The translations under genes were made by a program, and so were the position numbers. Positions 1 to 8,480 of a stretch of 64,000 bases of DNA are shown here, piece by piece. Location of the stretch: NCBI GenBank assembly GCA_018241665.1, contig JAFEDK010000014.1, forward strand, positions 56,822-120,821, written 5' to 3'. This DNA comes from Pseudomonadota bacterium (GTDB taxonomy: Bacteria; Pseudomonadota; Gammaproteobacteria; Burkholderiales; Rhodocyclaceae). Position 1 is the first letter of the stretch, and each line of letters begins with the position of its first letter. Under the pieces are notes generated by a model. That model saw nothing but the letters and a program-made list of their open reading frames with translations, made no database searches and was not told the origin of the DNA.

Positions 1-598
1 GCACCGCCACGTCGAAACGCAAGCCATTGAGACGCCCCTGGTCGAGTCCGATGGAGGACACTTCCATGGCCACCGCCTGGGCATCGGCAGCGCGGAATTC
101 CGCCAGGGTGCGATGCAGGGTCAGGCTGTCCGGCGTGGTGTTGAGGCTGGCCGACAGGGCGCCGGGAAAACCGATGCCGAGAGTGCCAACCACCCCGCAC
201 TTGCGGCCGAGAGCGGCAAATGCACGGGTCAACCACTGGCTCACCGAGGTCTTGCCGTTGGTGCCGGTCACGCCGACCAGCCAGAGGGCTTCTGACGGGC
301 GCCCGCAGACTTCGTCCGCCAGATAGCCCGACAGCGTCGCCAAGCCATCCACCGCCAGATTGGGAACCTGCAGGCCGGCATCCCAGGCGTGGCCCTGGCG
401 CTCCCACAGCACGGCAGCGGCACCCGCGTGCACGGCCTCGGTAATGAAACGCCGACCGTCCACACGGTGCCCCGGACAGGCCAGGAAGACATCACCGGCA
501 CGGACCTGGCGCGAATCGGCGCACAGGCGGGTCACTTCCACGCCGGCCTTGGCCAGCTCTTCGAGAACGGCGCGCGCCTTCTGCTGAGGCTGCTGCAT
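1..598 (-). CDS. murE: UDP-N-acetylmuramoyl-tripeptide synthetase MurE (N-terminal part)
   Basis: Cytoplasmic Mur ligase that adds the third residue (normally meso-diaminopimelate) to UDP-MurNAc-L-Ala-D-Glu. Only the first 199 codons are here; the gene runs off the left edge. Visible are an N-terminal MurE-type domain with CADSRQVRAGDVFLACPG and the ATP-binding loop GVTGTNGKTS near residue 110, followed by TTPDS and the MEVSS motif typical of MurE. The ATG lies directly after the ftsI stop codon (TAA then ATG), so the two are translationally adjacent in the dcw operon. Substrate choice (DAP or Lys) cannot be read because the C-terminal domain is missing; DAP is assumed from the Gram-negative context. 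Confidence 0.95.
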   Translation of the reverse strand, partial: MQQPQQKARAVLEELAKAGVEVTRLCADSRQVRAGDVFLACPGHRVDGRRFITEAVHAGAAAVLWERQGHAWDAGLQVPNLAVDGLATLSGYLADEVCGRPSEALWLVGVTGTNGKTSVSQWLTRAFAALGRKCGVVGTLGIGFPGALSASLNTTPDSLTLHRTLAEFRAADAQAVAMEVSSIGLDQGRLNGLRFDVAV

Positions 599-2356
599 TT
601 ACATGGACTCCCCGGAAGCGGCGGAAGTGCTGCCCTGGCGGGCAACCTGCAAGGGTTTCAAGGGGGCATCGGCCGGCACGCCGAGGGTCCGCAGGGCGCC
701 GCCCATCACCTGGGCGAAGACCGGGCCTGCCACGCTGCCACCGTAGTGTTTGCCGGCCGTCGGCTCGTCGATCATCACGGCGACGATCAGACGCGGATCG
801 GAAATGGGGGCGATGCCGACGAAGGAGGCCACGTACTTGAGGGCGTAACGGCCACCAACCAGCTTCATGGCCGTACCCGTCTTGCCGCCGACGCGATAGC
901 CCGGCACATTGGCCTCGACCGCGGTTCCTCCCGGCTGAACGACCATTTCAAGCATCTGGCGCACCTCGCGGGCAGTCTGCGGCGAGAACACCCGCGTACC
1001 GTGCAAGGGCGGCGCATCGAGACGCAGCAGGGACAAGGGCACCATGTCGCCATCGCGGGCGAACACCTGATAGGCGTTGGCCATCTGCATCAGGCTCACC
1101 GAGATGCCGTGCCCGTAGGACATCGTGGCCTGCTCGATCGGGCGCCAGCTCTTGGCCGGCCGCAGCCTCCCGCCGACCTCGCCTGGGAAGCCGAGCTTGA
1201 GCGGCGCACCGAAGCCGAGGTTGTCGAACATCTTCCACATCACTTCCGGCTGGAAGGCCAGGGCCATCTTGGCAGCACCGATGTTCGACGACTTCTGGAT
1301 CACCTGCGCCACCGACAAGGCACCATGGGGGTGAGCGTCGGAAATCGTCGCCGTACCGATGGTCATCCGGCCCGGGGCGCAGTTGATGATCGTGTTGGCC
1401 GTAAATTTGCCGTTTTCGAGCGCCAGCGCCGCCGTGAAGGGCTTCATCGTGGAGCCCGGCTCATAGGTGTCAGTCAGCGCGCGGTTGCGCAACTGCTCAC
1501 CGGTGAGGTGGACCCGGTTGTTCGGGTTGAAGGTCGGGGCATTGGCCAGCGCCAGGATCTCGCCGGTCTTCGCATCAAGCACCACGACACCACCGGCCTT
1601 GGCCTTGTTGTCGGTGATGGCCTGCTTCAACGCAGCATGGGCCAGGTACTGGATCTTGTTGTCGAGTGCCAGTGGCACTTCCTTGCCATCTTGTGGCGGA
1701 CGGATGGACTGCACGTCCTCGACCACATTGCCACGCCGGTCCTTGACCACCCGTCGGGAACCGGGCTTGCCCGCCAGCGCCGACTCGTAGGCCAGCTCGA
1801 TGCCTTCCTGGCCTTTGTCGTCAACGCCGGTAAAACCCAGCATATGTGCAGTGACTTCGCCGCCCGGATAGAAGCGGCGGTATTCCCGCTGATCATGAAT
1901 CCCCGGCAACTTGAGCGCAGCAATGCGGTCAGCGAGCTCGGGCGACACCTGGCGCTTCAGGAACACGAACTCCTTGTCCACTGCGAGCTTCTGATTGACT
2001 TCATTGACGTCCAGTTCCAGCAGACTGGCCAACTGGCGCGTCTGCGCAGGGCTGAGACGGGCATCCTCGGGGATCGCCCAGATCGATTTGACCGGCGAGG
2101 AGACTGCCAGCACATCGCCCTGGCGATCGGTGATCTTGCCGCGCGTTGCCGGCACACCCAGCAGACGGGCATAGCGGGACTCGCCCTTGGCCTGCAGGAA
2201 CTGGTCATTGACCCCCTGCAGGTAGGCCGCCCGGCCGATCAGCGCCAGGGAGCCACCGAGCAGGCACAGCAGCACGAAACGCGGCCGCCAGGCCGGCAGC
2301 TCGGAACGCAGGAGGGGATTGTGGTTGAAGGTGACGCCCTTCTTGGCCTTGGTCAT
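599..2356 (-). CDS. ftsI: Peptidoglycan D,D-transpeptidase FtsI (PBP3)
   Basis: Septal transpeptidase of the divisome, inner-membrane anchored with a periplasmic catalytic domain; 585 aa, a normal length for the family. One membrane segment lies at about residues 26-46. The penicillin-binding triads are all present: STMK with Ser302 as nucleophile, SSN at 356-358 and KTG at 491-493. The chosen ATG overlaps the ftsL stop (ATGA), which decides the start over upstream in-frame codons. It sits between ftsL and murE in the dcw order. Confidence 0.96.
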   Translation of the reverse strand: MTKAKKGVTFNHNPLLRSELPAWRPRFVLLCLLGGSLALIGRAAYLQGVNDQFLQAKGESRYARLLGVPATRGKITDRQGDVLAVSSPVKSIWAIPEDARLSPAQTRQLASLLELDVNEVNQKLAVDKEFVFLKRQVSPELADRIAALKLPGIHDQREYRRFYPGGEVTAHMLGFTGVDDKGQEGIELAYESALAGKPGSRRVVKDRRGNVVEDVQSIRPPQDGKEVPLALDNKIQYLAHAALKQAITDNKAKAGGVVVLDAKTGEILALANAPTFNPNNRVHLTGEQLRNRALTDTYEPGSTMKPFTAALALENGKFTANTIINCAPGRMTIGTATISDAHPHGALSVAQVIQKSSNIGAAKMALAFQPEVMWKMFDNLGFGAPLKLGFPGEVGGRLRPAKSWRPIEQATMSYGHGISVSLMQMANAYQVFARDGDMVPLSLLRLDAPPLHGTRVFSPQTAREVRQMLEMVVQPGGTAVEANVPGYRVGGKTGTAMKLVGGRYALKYVASFVGIAPISDPRLIVAVMIDEPTAGKHYGGSVAGPVFAQVMGGALRTLGVPADAPLKPLQVARQGSTSAASGESM

Positions 2357-2619
2357 GGCCGCTCCTCGATGGCAATGATCTGCCCAGACTGAGGCGGGCG
2401 CATCGCGAGTTTTTCGCGAGCGAGTTTTTCGATACGGGCGTGGGCGGCCCAGGTGCTCTGCTCCAGCTGGAGCTGACCCCACTCGACTTCCAGCTGGTTG
2501 GAACGTTGCTGCTCGCGCTCGACCGCGGCATACAGCTTGCGGGCCTGGTGCTGGGACGCCACCACGCCGAGGCTGCTGGCCACCACCAGCATCAGCAGGA
2601 ACCCGTTGAGGCGCGCCAT
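2353..2619 (-). CDS. ftsL: Cell division protein FtsL
   Basis: Small bitopic divisome protein, 88 aa, that in this family pairs with FtsB and FtsQ to recruit and activate FtsW/FtsI. A hydrophobic segment at about residues 6-21 is followed by a heptad-rich stretch starting with QHQARKLYAAVEREQQRSNQ, which should form the periplasmic coiled coil. Sequence is weakly conserved in this family, so the call rests on size, topology and the rsmH-ftsL-ftsI order. Its start is one base from the rsmH stop and its stop overlaps the ftsI start by four bases. Confidence 0.9.
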   Translation of the reverse strand: MARLNGFLLMLVVASSLGVVASQHQARKLYAAVEREQQRSNQLEVEWGQLQLEQSTWAAHARIEKLAREKLAMRPPQSGQIIAIEERP

Positions 2620-2620
2620 G

Positions 2621-3550
2621 TCAGGACTCCAGCCTTGTGGCAATGCGCATCACGGCACTGCGGGAACGCGGATTGGCAGCCACTTCCTCGTCGGACGGCC
2701 ACACGGGCTTGCCAACCAGGGCCAACTTGGGCTTCGGCAGATCGGCGGCACGCACCGGCAGACGTGCAGGAAGCTGCGGCGGACGCGACTCGTCACGCAT
2801 GAAGCGCTTGACGATGCGGTCCTCGAGAGAATGAAAACTGATCACCACCAGACGGCCGCCCACGGCCAGCCGTGCGACGACCTGCGGAAGGATCAGCGAC
2901 AGTTCCTCGAGCTCTTGATTGACACAAATCCGTAGAGCTTGGAAGGTACGCGTCGCCGGGTGCTGGCCCGGCTCGCGTGTGCGGACCGCTTTTTCCACGA
3001 TCGCGGCAAGCTGACCCGTGGTTGCAACAGCCCCCCCTGTCCGAGCAGTTGCAATCGCCTTTGCAATCTCATAAGCAAACCGTTCTTCACCGTATTCCCT
3101 CAGTACGCGGGTGATGTCAGCAATCGGCGCATCCGCCAACCATTCCGCCGCGGTCACGCCGCGGGTCGTATCCATTCGCATGTCGAGCGGCGCGTCGAAG
3201 CGGAAGCTCATGCCCCGCTCCGCCTCATCCAGCTGGGGGGACGACACACCCAGGTCCAGCAGGACTCCGTCCACTCGTTCGATTCCACGCTCGGCGAGCG
3301 CCTCGGCAAAATCCGAGAACGGCGCATGCACCAGCTCGAAACGCGGGTCTGACACTGCCTGGCCGGCGGCAATCGCCACCGGATCCCGGTCGAAGGCAAT
3401 CAGGCGTCCCTGTGGCCCGAGACGGGCCAAGATCGCGCGGCTGTGCCCGCCCCGCCCGAAAGTGCCGTCCACGTAGACGCCGTCCGGTTTGATAGCCAAG
3501 GCTGCCACTGCTTCTTCCAGTAGCACCGTGATATGCGGCGCGTTCGTCAC
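2621..3550 (-). CDS. rsmH: 16S rRNA (cytosine(1402)-N(4))-methyltransferase RsmH (MraW)
   Basis: AdoMet-dependent enzyme that N4-methylates C1402 in the 16S rRNA decoding centre. About 309 aa. The class I methyltransferase loop [11 protein letters not shown], the [20 protein letters not shown] block and [13 protein letters not shown] near the C terminus are diagnostic. I chose the GTG whose bases overlap the mraZ stop (GTGA), as is common in this operon; an in-frame start 18 bases upstream (3568) is possible. Second gene of the dcw operon. Confidence 0.95.
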   Translation of the reverse strand: MTNAPHITVLLEEAVAALAIKPDGVYVDGTFGRGGHSRAILARLGPQGRLIAFDRDPVAIAAGQAVSDPRFELVHAPFSDFAEALAERGIERVDGVLLDLGVSSPQLDEAERGMSFRFDAPLDMRMDTTRGVTAAEWLADAPIADITRVLREYGEERFAYEIAKAIATARTGGAVATTGQLAAIVEKAVRTREPGQHPATRTFQALRICVNQELEELSLILPQVVARLAVGGRLVVISFHSLEDRIVKRFMRDESRPPQLPARLPVRAADLPKPKLALVGKPVWPSDEEVAANPRSRSAVMRIATRLES

Positions 3551-3993
3551 AGCGGCAAGGTTTCCCAACCGGCAGGCATGAGCTGGTCACCCAGCGCGAA
3601 GATCGCCTCCTGCTGTTTCTGCCAGCCCGCATCCGACCAGAGTTCAAAGTGATCGCCCTGCCCCACCAGATGCACCTGCTTTTCAAATTGAGCGAAGGAG
3701 CGCAGCTCCGGCGCGATGAGGACACGCCCGGCCGCATCCATCTCCTCGTCGCGGGCAAAACCAACGAGCAGACGCTTGAGCAGGGCGGAATGCTGATCAA
3801 GGCTGGAACCAGCCAGCACTTTGTCGCGAATCGGCGCCCACGCCGGCGCCGGATAGATCAGCAGACAACGATGGGGGTGAGCGGTGAGGACGAGTTGATT
3901 CTCGGCGAGCTTCGTCAGCGCGTCCCGGTGCCGCGCCGGAATCGCCAGGCGACCCTTCGCATCGAGACTGAGCGCTGCGGCGCCTTGAAACAT
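3547..3993 (-). CDS. mraZ: Transcriptional regulator MraZ
   Basis: DNA-binding protein of 148 aa with two SpoVT/AbrB-like (MraZ) domains, one starting at [20 protein letters not shown] and a second around [17 protein letters not shown]. In characterised species MraZ forms an oligomeric ring and represses its own dcw operon by binding direct repeats upstream. Such repeats are present here about 40-75 bases upstream. Two adjacent ATGs (3996 and 3993) are possible starts; the second begins at the family-typical MFQG. Confidence 0.95.
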   Translation of the reverse strand: MFQGAAALSLDAKGRLAIPARHRDALTKLAENQLVLTAHPHRCLLIYPAPAWAPIRDKVLAGSSLDQHSALLKRLLVGFARDEEMDAAGRVLIAPELRSFAQFEKQVHLVGQGDHFELWSDAGWQKQQEAIFALGDQLMPAGWETLPL

Positions 3994-4030
3994 CATTCCC
4001 CCACTTCTCCACTCGGATGAACCGGAAAAA

Positions 4031-4068
4031 CTCACTTTTTCCCACTTTCATCCACTTCGCCCCACTTT
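4031..4068 (-). promoter_or_regulatory. Four MraZ boxes upstream of mraZ
   Basis: Read on the minus strand there are four repeats with exact 10-bp spacing: AAGTGGGG, AAGTGGAT, AAGTGGGA and AAGTGAGT, with their conserved AGTG(G/A) cores at 4061, 4051, 4041 and 4031. Known MraZ operators are GTGGG-type direct repeats with 10-bp period, so these are very likely the autoregulatory operator. The first box overlaps the predicted -10 element. The fourth copy is the most divergent. Confidence 0.88.
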
Positions 4069-4092
4069 AGAGGAAAAGAAATACTCGGTCAA
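4064..4092 (-). promoter_or_regulatory. Predicted sigma-70 promoter of the mraZ (dcw) operon
   Basis: Minus-strand TTGACC (4092-4087) and TAAAGT (4069-4064) are separated by exactly 17 bp, a good match to the housekeeping consensus. The -10 runs into the MraZ box array, so bound MraZ would block polymerase. Confidence 0.7.
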
Positions 4093-4327
4093 CTTGACCA
4101 CCACGTAAATTTCTTTTGGACACAAGCACTTACAGTTAAGAAGGGCGCAAGGCAAATCCGCTTATAAATCAATGCCCATAAGGAGGAATGCAAAAGTGTT
4201 GGATCAATCTCAACGCCTGCGGAACCTCAACAGACGAGAAAAAACAAGGTGAAATTGCACACCACCACACTGCGGGCAGACCGGAAACGGCCCCGCAGGT
4301 GGGGAAAAGTGGAGGAAAAACGTAAGA

Positions 4328-4715
4328 TGGGGGAAGCCCGCCGATAAGCCGGGTTTTGTCGAGCAGCCGGATCTGACGATCCAGCCGCCGGGCAATCATT
4401 CCTCTGGTCGACGCGTTACCGCGCCGCTCTAGCAGCCTACCCGGGGACTCCGCGAGCAGCGTCAACGTCCCCCTATTTGGCCTTGCCCCGGATGGGGTTT
4501 ACCGTGCCGTCACTGTCGCCAGTGCCGCGGTGGGCTCTTACCCCACCGTTTCACCCTTGCCTGATCTCCGAAGAGCCATCGGCGGTCTGCTCTCTGTTGC
4601 ACTTTCCGTCGCTTTCACCCGAAGGCTATGGCGCCCGGCCGTTAGCCGGCATCCTGCTCTATGGGGCCCGGACTTTCCTCGATGCAAAAAGCACCGCGAT
4701 TGCCTGGCGAACTTC
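4328..4715 (-). ncRNA. rnpB: RNase P RNA (class A)
   Basis: Catalytic RNA that matures tRNA 5' ends, about 388 nt. The first ten bases (GAAGTTCGCC, minus strand from 4715) pair perfectly, with G-U pairs, with GGCGGGCTTC near the 3' end to form helix P1. Conserved landmarks on the minus strand are GAGGAAAGTCCGGGC, ACAGAGAGCAGACCGCC, AAGGGTGAAACGGTGGGGTA, GGCAAGGCCAAATAGG and the 3' ACCCGGCTTATCGG element. Ends are set from P1 and are good to a few bases. A T-rich stretch follows the 3' end. Confidence 0.95.
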
Positions 4716-4759
4716 CCGGCGCGGAGTATAGCCGCTCAGGCCTTCCTGCGCCCGGAAAA

Positions 4760-5203
4760 TCAGTCCGGATCGCGCAAATCGGCCGCCTGCTCAACCACCC
4801 GGCCAACCACGCAGTCGAGACGGGACATGAATGCCGGGTCATCCATGCTCCCCCAGGCTGTCAGCGCCTCGCCCACCGAAATGCCGACCTCCAGCCTGCC
4901 GCAGCCACCGCTACCACTACCGACCAACCCCGGCAGGCGTCCGGCGACCTTGCGCCCTAGACGCCCACCACCGGCAAAAACCACCACCACGTCGTCCTTG
5001 TTACGGGGATCCACCCCCAGGCTGCGCACCCCTACTGCACGCAGGGCGGCGCCATGGCGCGCCTCGATCTGCTGGACGACTTCCGAATCCGTCCGGGGGC
5101 GCATATCGCTGCCATCCGGCCCGCGCATCTGGAAATACAACACACCACCAACCACCAGAAGGATCAGCACACACAAGCCGATCACCACTTTTCTCACATC
5201 CAT
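4760..5203 (-). CDS. Small membrane-anchored protein of unknown function
   Basis: 147 aa, not recognised. An N-terminal hydrophobic segment (about residues 6-25, VVIGLCVLILLVVGGVLYF) is followed by a soluble domain with a repeated DVVVVFAGGGRLGRKVAGRL stretch and a Gly-rich GSGSGGCGRL region, so it is probably a single-pass inner-membrane protein or an uncleaved signal anchor. It is transcribed in the same direction as rnpB, 45 bases upstream of it. Codon use matches its neighbours. Confidence 0.6.
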   Translation of the reverse strand: MDVRKVVIGLCVLILLVVGGVLYFQMRGPDGSDMRPRTDSEVVQQIEARHGAALRAVGVRSLGVDPRNKDDVVVVFAGGGRLGRKVAGRLPGLVGSGSGGCGRLEVGISVGEALTAWGSMDDPAFMSRLDCVVGRVVEQAADLRDPD

Positions 5204-5412
5204 GACTTATACCGTACCCGACAACCCGACTTCTTCGATTCCGACAACAGAACCACCCCGCGCCCCGACGGACGGGCCAGCCTGCCCCCTTGTCAGCAAA
5301 TATTGCAGAAAGCCATTTCCGTTGCATTTACTTACGTATGTGATCGCCACTCACACACCCCACCGCCCCCCCGGTGCTGCAATGAAAACGTTCCGTACCG
5401 GAGTCAGACACA

Positions 5413-5982
5413 ATGACAACACGACTCGTCCACCACGTGCTGCTGGCCTTCATTGCCACCACCACCCTGATTTCCACACTTCCGGCGAACGCCGATGGCC
5501 CGCGCGGACACGGCCGCGGCCCAGGGGGCTTTCCCGGCCCTCGCGGACCGATAGGCAACCCCGGCTACTGGCATCACGGCCATCACGATGGACGCTGGGG
5601 CTGGTGGTGGGTCGCCGGTGCAACTTGGCTATTCTACCCGCAGCCGGTCTACCCCTACCCTCCGGTCGTGGTTCAGCAATCACCTGAACCCGTGGTCGTA
5701 CAGCCGGCACCTCAACCCGTCGCCCAGAACTGGTACTACTGCGACAGTGCCAAGGCCTATTACCCCTACGTGCAAAGCTGCGCGGAAGGCTGGCGTAGCG
5801 TACCTGCGACACCTCCAGCCAGCACACCGGCCACCCCCAGCGCCCAAAGCAACTGGTACTACTGCGACAGCGCCAAGGCCTACTATCCCTACGTCCAGAG
5901 CTGCCCCGAAGGCTGGCGCGCCACCCCGGCGTCGGCGCCCGCCGCAAACGCGGCTCCCCCAGTCCCCGGAGGTACCCAATGA
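5413..5982 (+). CDS. Secreted protein with two WYYCDSAKAYYPYVQSC repeats
   Basis: 189 aa. Signal peptide (residues 1-27, ending PANA) then a Gly/His/Pro-rich stretch and a Pro/Val-rich linker (PVYPYPPVVVQQSPEPVVVQ). Two copies of a roughly 27-residue unit follow, NWYYCDSAKAYYPYVQSC then EGWR, separated by a Ser/Thr/Pro/Ala linker. Each unit has two cysteines and would fit a small disulfide-bonded module in the cell envelope. Similar single modules occur at the C terminus of proteobacterial exported proteins with no known function. The stop overlaps the next gene by four bases, so the two are co-expressed. Confidence 0.8.
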   Translation: MTTRLVHHVLLAFIATTTLISTLPANADGPRGHGRGPGGFPGPRGPIGNPGYWHHGHHDGRWGWWWVAGATWLFYPQPVYPYPPVVVQQSPEPVVVQPAPQPVAQNWYYCDSAKAYYPYVQSCAEGWRSVPATPPASTPATPSAQSNWYYCDSAKAYYPYVQSCPEGWRATPASAPAANAAPPVPGGTQ

Positions 5983-6452
5983 AAGCCGCTTTCGCCCTGC
6001 TCCCGCTTTTACTGCTGAGCGCATGCGCCAGCCTGCCAAGCGGCCCCCGCGTCGCCGTCATGCCGGCCCCCGGCAAGCCTTTCGACCTGTTCGTCGCCGA
6101 GGACCGGCAGTGCCGCACCTTCGCCGAGCAGTCCATCGGCACAGCCCCGCAGGATCTGGCCGCCCAGAACGTGATCAACAATGCCGCCGTGGGCACCGCT
6201 GTCGGCGCGGCGGTCGGCGCCCTGGGCGGCGGCCACAACGGTGCGGCGACAGGAGCCGCGGTCGGCATGGTGGCCGGCACCGCCAGCGGCGCGTCCCAGG
6301 CGGGCTATGCCGGTGCCGACGCCCAGCGCCGCTACGACATCGCCTACCAGCAATGCATGTACGCCAAGGGCAATCAGCTGCCGGGCTATGGCTACCGACA
6401 AGCCCCGTCGAGCGCACCCAGCTACTATTACCCGCCTCCGCCGCCGCGCTGA
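5979..6452 (+). CDS. Glycine-zipper outer-membrane lipoprotein
   Basis: 157 aa. The lipobox LLSACA places Cys at residue 15. After a short linker, residues of the form GTAVGAAVGALGGGHNGAAT repeat small amino acids every fourth position, the glycine-zipper pattern of YMGG/OmpA-like anchoring domains that insert in membranes. A Tyr/Pro-rich tail (SYYYPPPPPR) ends the protein. Its ATG overlaps the upstream secreted-protein gene, suggesting a shared envelope role. Confidence 0.8.
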   Translation: MKAAFALLPLLLLSACASLPSGPRVAVMPAPGKPFDLFVAEDRQCRTFAEQSIGTAPQDLAAQNVINNAAVGTAVGAAVGALGGGHNGAATGAAVGMVAGTASGASQAGYAGADAQRRYDIAYQQCMYAKGNQLPGYGYRQAPSSAPSYYYPPPPPR

Positions 6453-6518
6453 CCGGAACCCCGCTGCGGATGACTTCCCCTGCGCCGTCCGGCACAATCC
6501 GGCGCAGGAGAACCTTGC

Positions 6519-7682
6519 ATGAAATTCGATGTACTCGTCGTAGGCGCCGGACTCGCCGGCGCCGCCTTTGCCGCCGCATTGCGCGGCAGCAGCCTGAAGA
6601 TCGGGATTGTCGAAGCCCGCCCGCCCTACCGGCCTTCCGGCTGGGACCCGCGCATCTACGCGATCAGCCCCGGCAACGTGGACTTCCTGACCGCCATCGG
6701 CATCTGGCCACACCTGGACACCAGCCGCATCGCGCCGGTCTATGACATGGAGGTTCATGGCGACGCCGGCGGGCGCCTGGATCTCTCCGCCTATGATTGC
6801 GGCCTGAGGGAATTGGCCTGGATCGTCGAATCCAGCCTGATGCAGCAGGAACTGTGGGAAACCGTCAAGCGCCAGCACAACGTCACCCTGCTGTGCCCGG
6901 CGGAGCCCTCGGCCCTGATCGTGGACGACGATGCCGCGCGATTGACACTGGCCGATGGACGACGCCTGGAGGCACGCCTGATCGTCGCCGCCGACGGCCG
7001 GGACTCCTGGGTCCGCGAGGCTGCCGGCATCGACGCGCGCAACACGCCCTACGGCGAAAAAGGCGTGGTCGCCAACTTCCGCTGCGAGAAGCCCCACCAC
7101 AACACGGCCTTCCAGTGGTTCCGCAAGGACGGCATCCTCGCCTACCTGCCCCTGCCCGAGCAGCAGATGTCGATGGTGTGGTCCGCGCCGGACGCCCTCG
7201 CCGACGAACTAGTCGGCCTGCCACCCGCGGAACTGTGTGCCCGTGTCGCCGAAGCCGGTGAATGCCGGCTCGGCGCCTTCGAGCTGGTCACGCCCGCGGC
7301 AGCCTTCGCGCTGCGCCTGATGCGCGTCGAAACCGTCGTGCGGCCACGCCTGGCCCTCATCGGCGACGCAGCCCACGCCATTCATCCGCTATCCGGGCAC
7401 GGCATCAACCTCGGCTACCAGGACGCCCGCGTGCTGGCCGAACAACTGGCCACGCTGCCAGCCTGGCGCGACCCAGGCGAGTTATCGATCCTGCGCGCAT
7501 ATGCCCGCGCCCGCGCCGAGGAAACCGCGCTACTCCAGTACACCACCCACGGCCTCAACCGCCTGTTCAAGCCAGCCGCCCCGCTTTTGTCCGGGCTGCG
7601 CAACTTCGGACTGAACCTCACCAACCGCCTGCCGGTCGTACGTAATGCGCTGATGCGCTATGCCATTGCCGGCCGGTTCTGA
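6519..7682 (+). CDS. UbiH/COQ6-family FAD-dependent monooxygenase
   Basis: 387 aa flavoprotein. The N-terminal dinucleotide fold is VVGAGLAGAAFAAAL and the second FAD motif is GDAAHAIHPLSGHGINLGYQ near residue 285, both diagnostic for the ubiquinone-biosynthesis hydroxylases (UbiH, UbiF, UbiI, Coq6). These hydroxylate the ring of the prenylated quinone precursor. Which ring position it acts on cannot be told from sequence alone, so no symbol is given. dsbC follows 39 bases downstream. Confidence 0.88.
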   Translation: MKFDVLVVGAGLAGAAFAAALRGSSLKIGIVEARPPYRPSGWDPRIYAISPGNVDFLTAIGIWPHLDTSRIAPVYDMEVHGDAGGRLDLSAYDCGLRELAWIVESSLMQQELWETVKRQHNVTLLCPAEPSALIVDDDAARLTLADGRRLEARLIVAADGRDSWVREAAGIDARNTPYGEKGVVANFRCEKPHHNTAFQWFRKDGILAYLPLPEQQMSMVWSAPDALADELVGLPPAELCARVAEAGECRLGAFELVTPAAAFALRLMRVETVVRPRLALIGDAAHAIHPLSGHGINLGYQDARVLAEQLATLPAWRDPGELSILRAYARARAEETALLQYTTHGLNRLFKPAAPLLSGLRNFGLNLTNRLPVVRNALMRYAIAGRF

Positions 7683-7721
7683 ACTCGCCGCCCCTGAACC
7701 TGTAGTTCCTGGAGATCCTGG

Positions 7722-8450
7722 ATGAAATTCCCCTTCGTACGCTCGCTGCTCGCCACCCTTCTTCTCGCAGCGGGTGTCGCCCATGCAGCCGACGAAGCCT
7801 CGGTCAAGAAAGGCCTGGAGAGCTTCCTCAGCGCTCCGGCCGTCGACAGCGTCAAGAAAACCCCCTACGGCAACCTGTACGAAGTGGTGCTCAAATCCGG
7901 TGAGCTGCTGTACACCGACGCCGGCGTCAGCTTCATCATCGACGGCAGCCTGATCGACGCCAAGACGCGCAAGAATGTGACCCAGGCCCGCCTGGCCCAG
8001 TTGATGAAGATCGATTTCGGCACGCTGCCGCTGGATAACGCCATCAAGCAGGTGCGCGGCAACGGCAAGCGCGTGATCGCCACCTTCGAAGACCCCAACT
8101 GCGGCTACTGCAAGCGCCTCGCCAAGGACATGCAGGGCCTCAAGGACGCCACCGTTTACACCTTCCTGTATCCGATCCTGAGCCCGGACTCCACCGAAAA
8201 ATCGAAGAACATCTGGTGCGCCAAGGACCGGGCAACCGCCTGGAACGACTGGATGACCGCCGCCAAGGTGCCGCCGACCGCCGCTGCCAGCTGCGACACC
8301 AGCGCCATCGACCGCAACGTGGCCCTGGGCCAGAAACTGAAGGTCAGCGGCACGCCGACCATCTTCACCGCCGATGGCAACCGCCTGCCGGGCGCCGTAC
8401 CCTTGGCCCAGCTCGAGCAGGCCATGGCCCAGGCCGCGGGCGGCAAGTAG
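7722..8450 (+). CDS. dsbC: Thiol:disulfide interchange protein DsbC
   Basis: 242 aa periplasmic disulfide isomerase. Signal peptide at residues 1-22 (ending VAHA), an N-terminal dimerisation domain, then a thioredoxin fold with the active site CGYC at residues 127-130 and a cis-Pro loop SGTPTIF. The extra cysteine pair (WCAKD and ASCDTS) matches the structural disulfide of DsbC. In the family it reshuffles wrong disulfides and is kept reduced by DsbD. Confidence 0.93.
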   Translation: MKFPFVRSLLATLLLAAGVAHAADEASVKKGLESFLSAPAVDSVKKTPYGNLYEVVLKSGELLYTDAGVSFIIDGSLIDAKTRKNVTQARLAQLMKIDFGTLPLDNAIKQVRGNGKRVIATFEDPNCGYCKRLAKDMQGLKDATVYTFLYPILSPDSTEKSKNIWCAKDRATAWNDWMTAAKVPPTAAASCDTSAIDRNVALGQKLKVSGTPTIFTADGNRLPGAVPLAQLEQAMAQAAGGK

Positions 8451-8480
8451 GACGAGAGGCGCCGCCGCCCCGCCCCGGTC

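Noticed and set aside
389-2392. A very long plus-strand open frame opposite ftsI
   Set aside because: It is antisense to a well-supported ftsI with full penicillin-binding motifs. Long antisense frames are common at this GC content.
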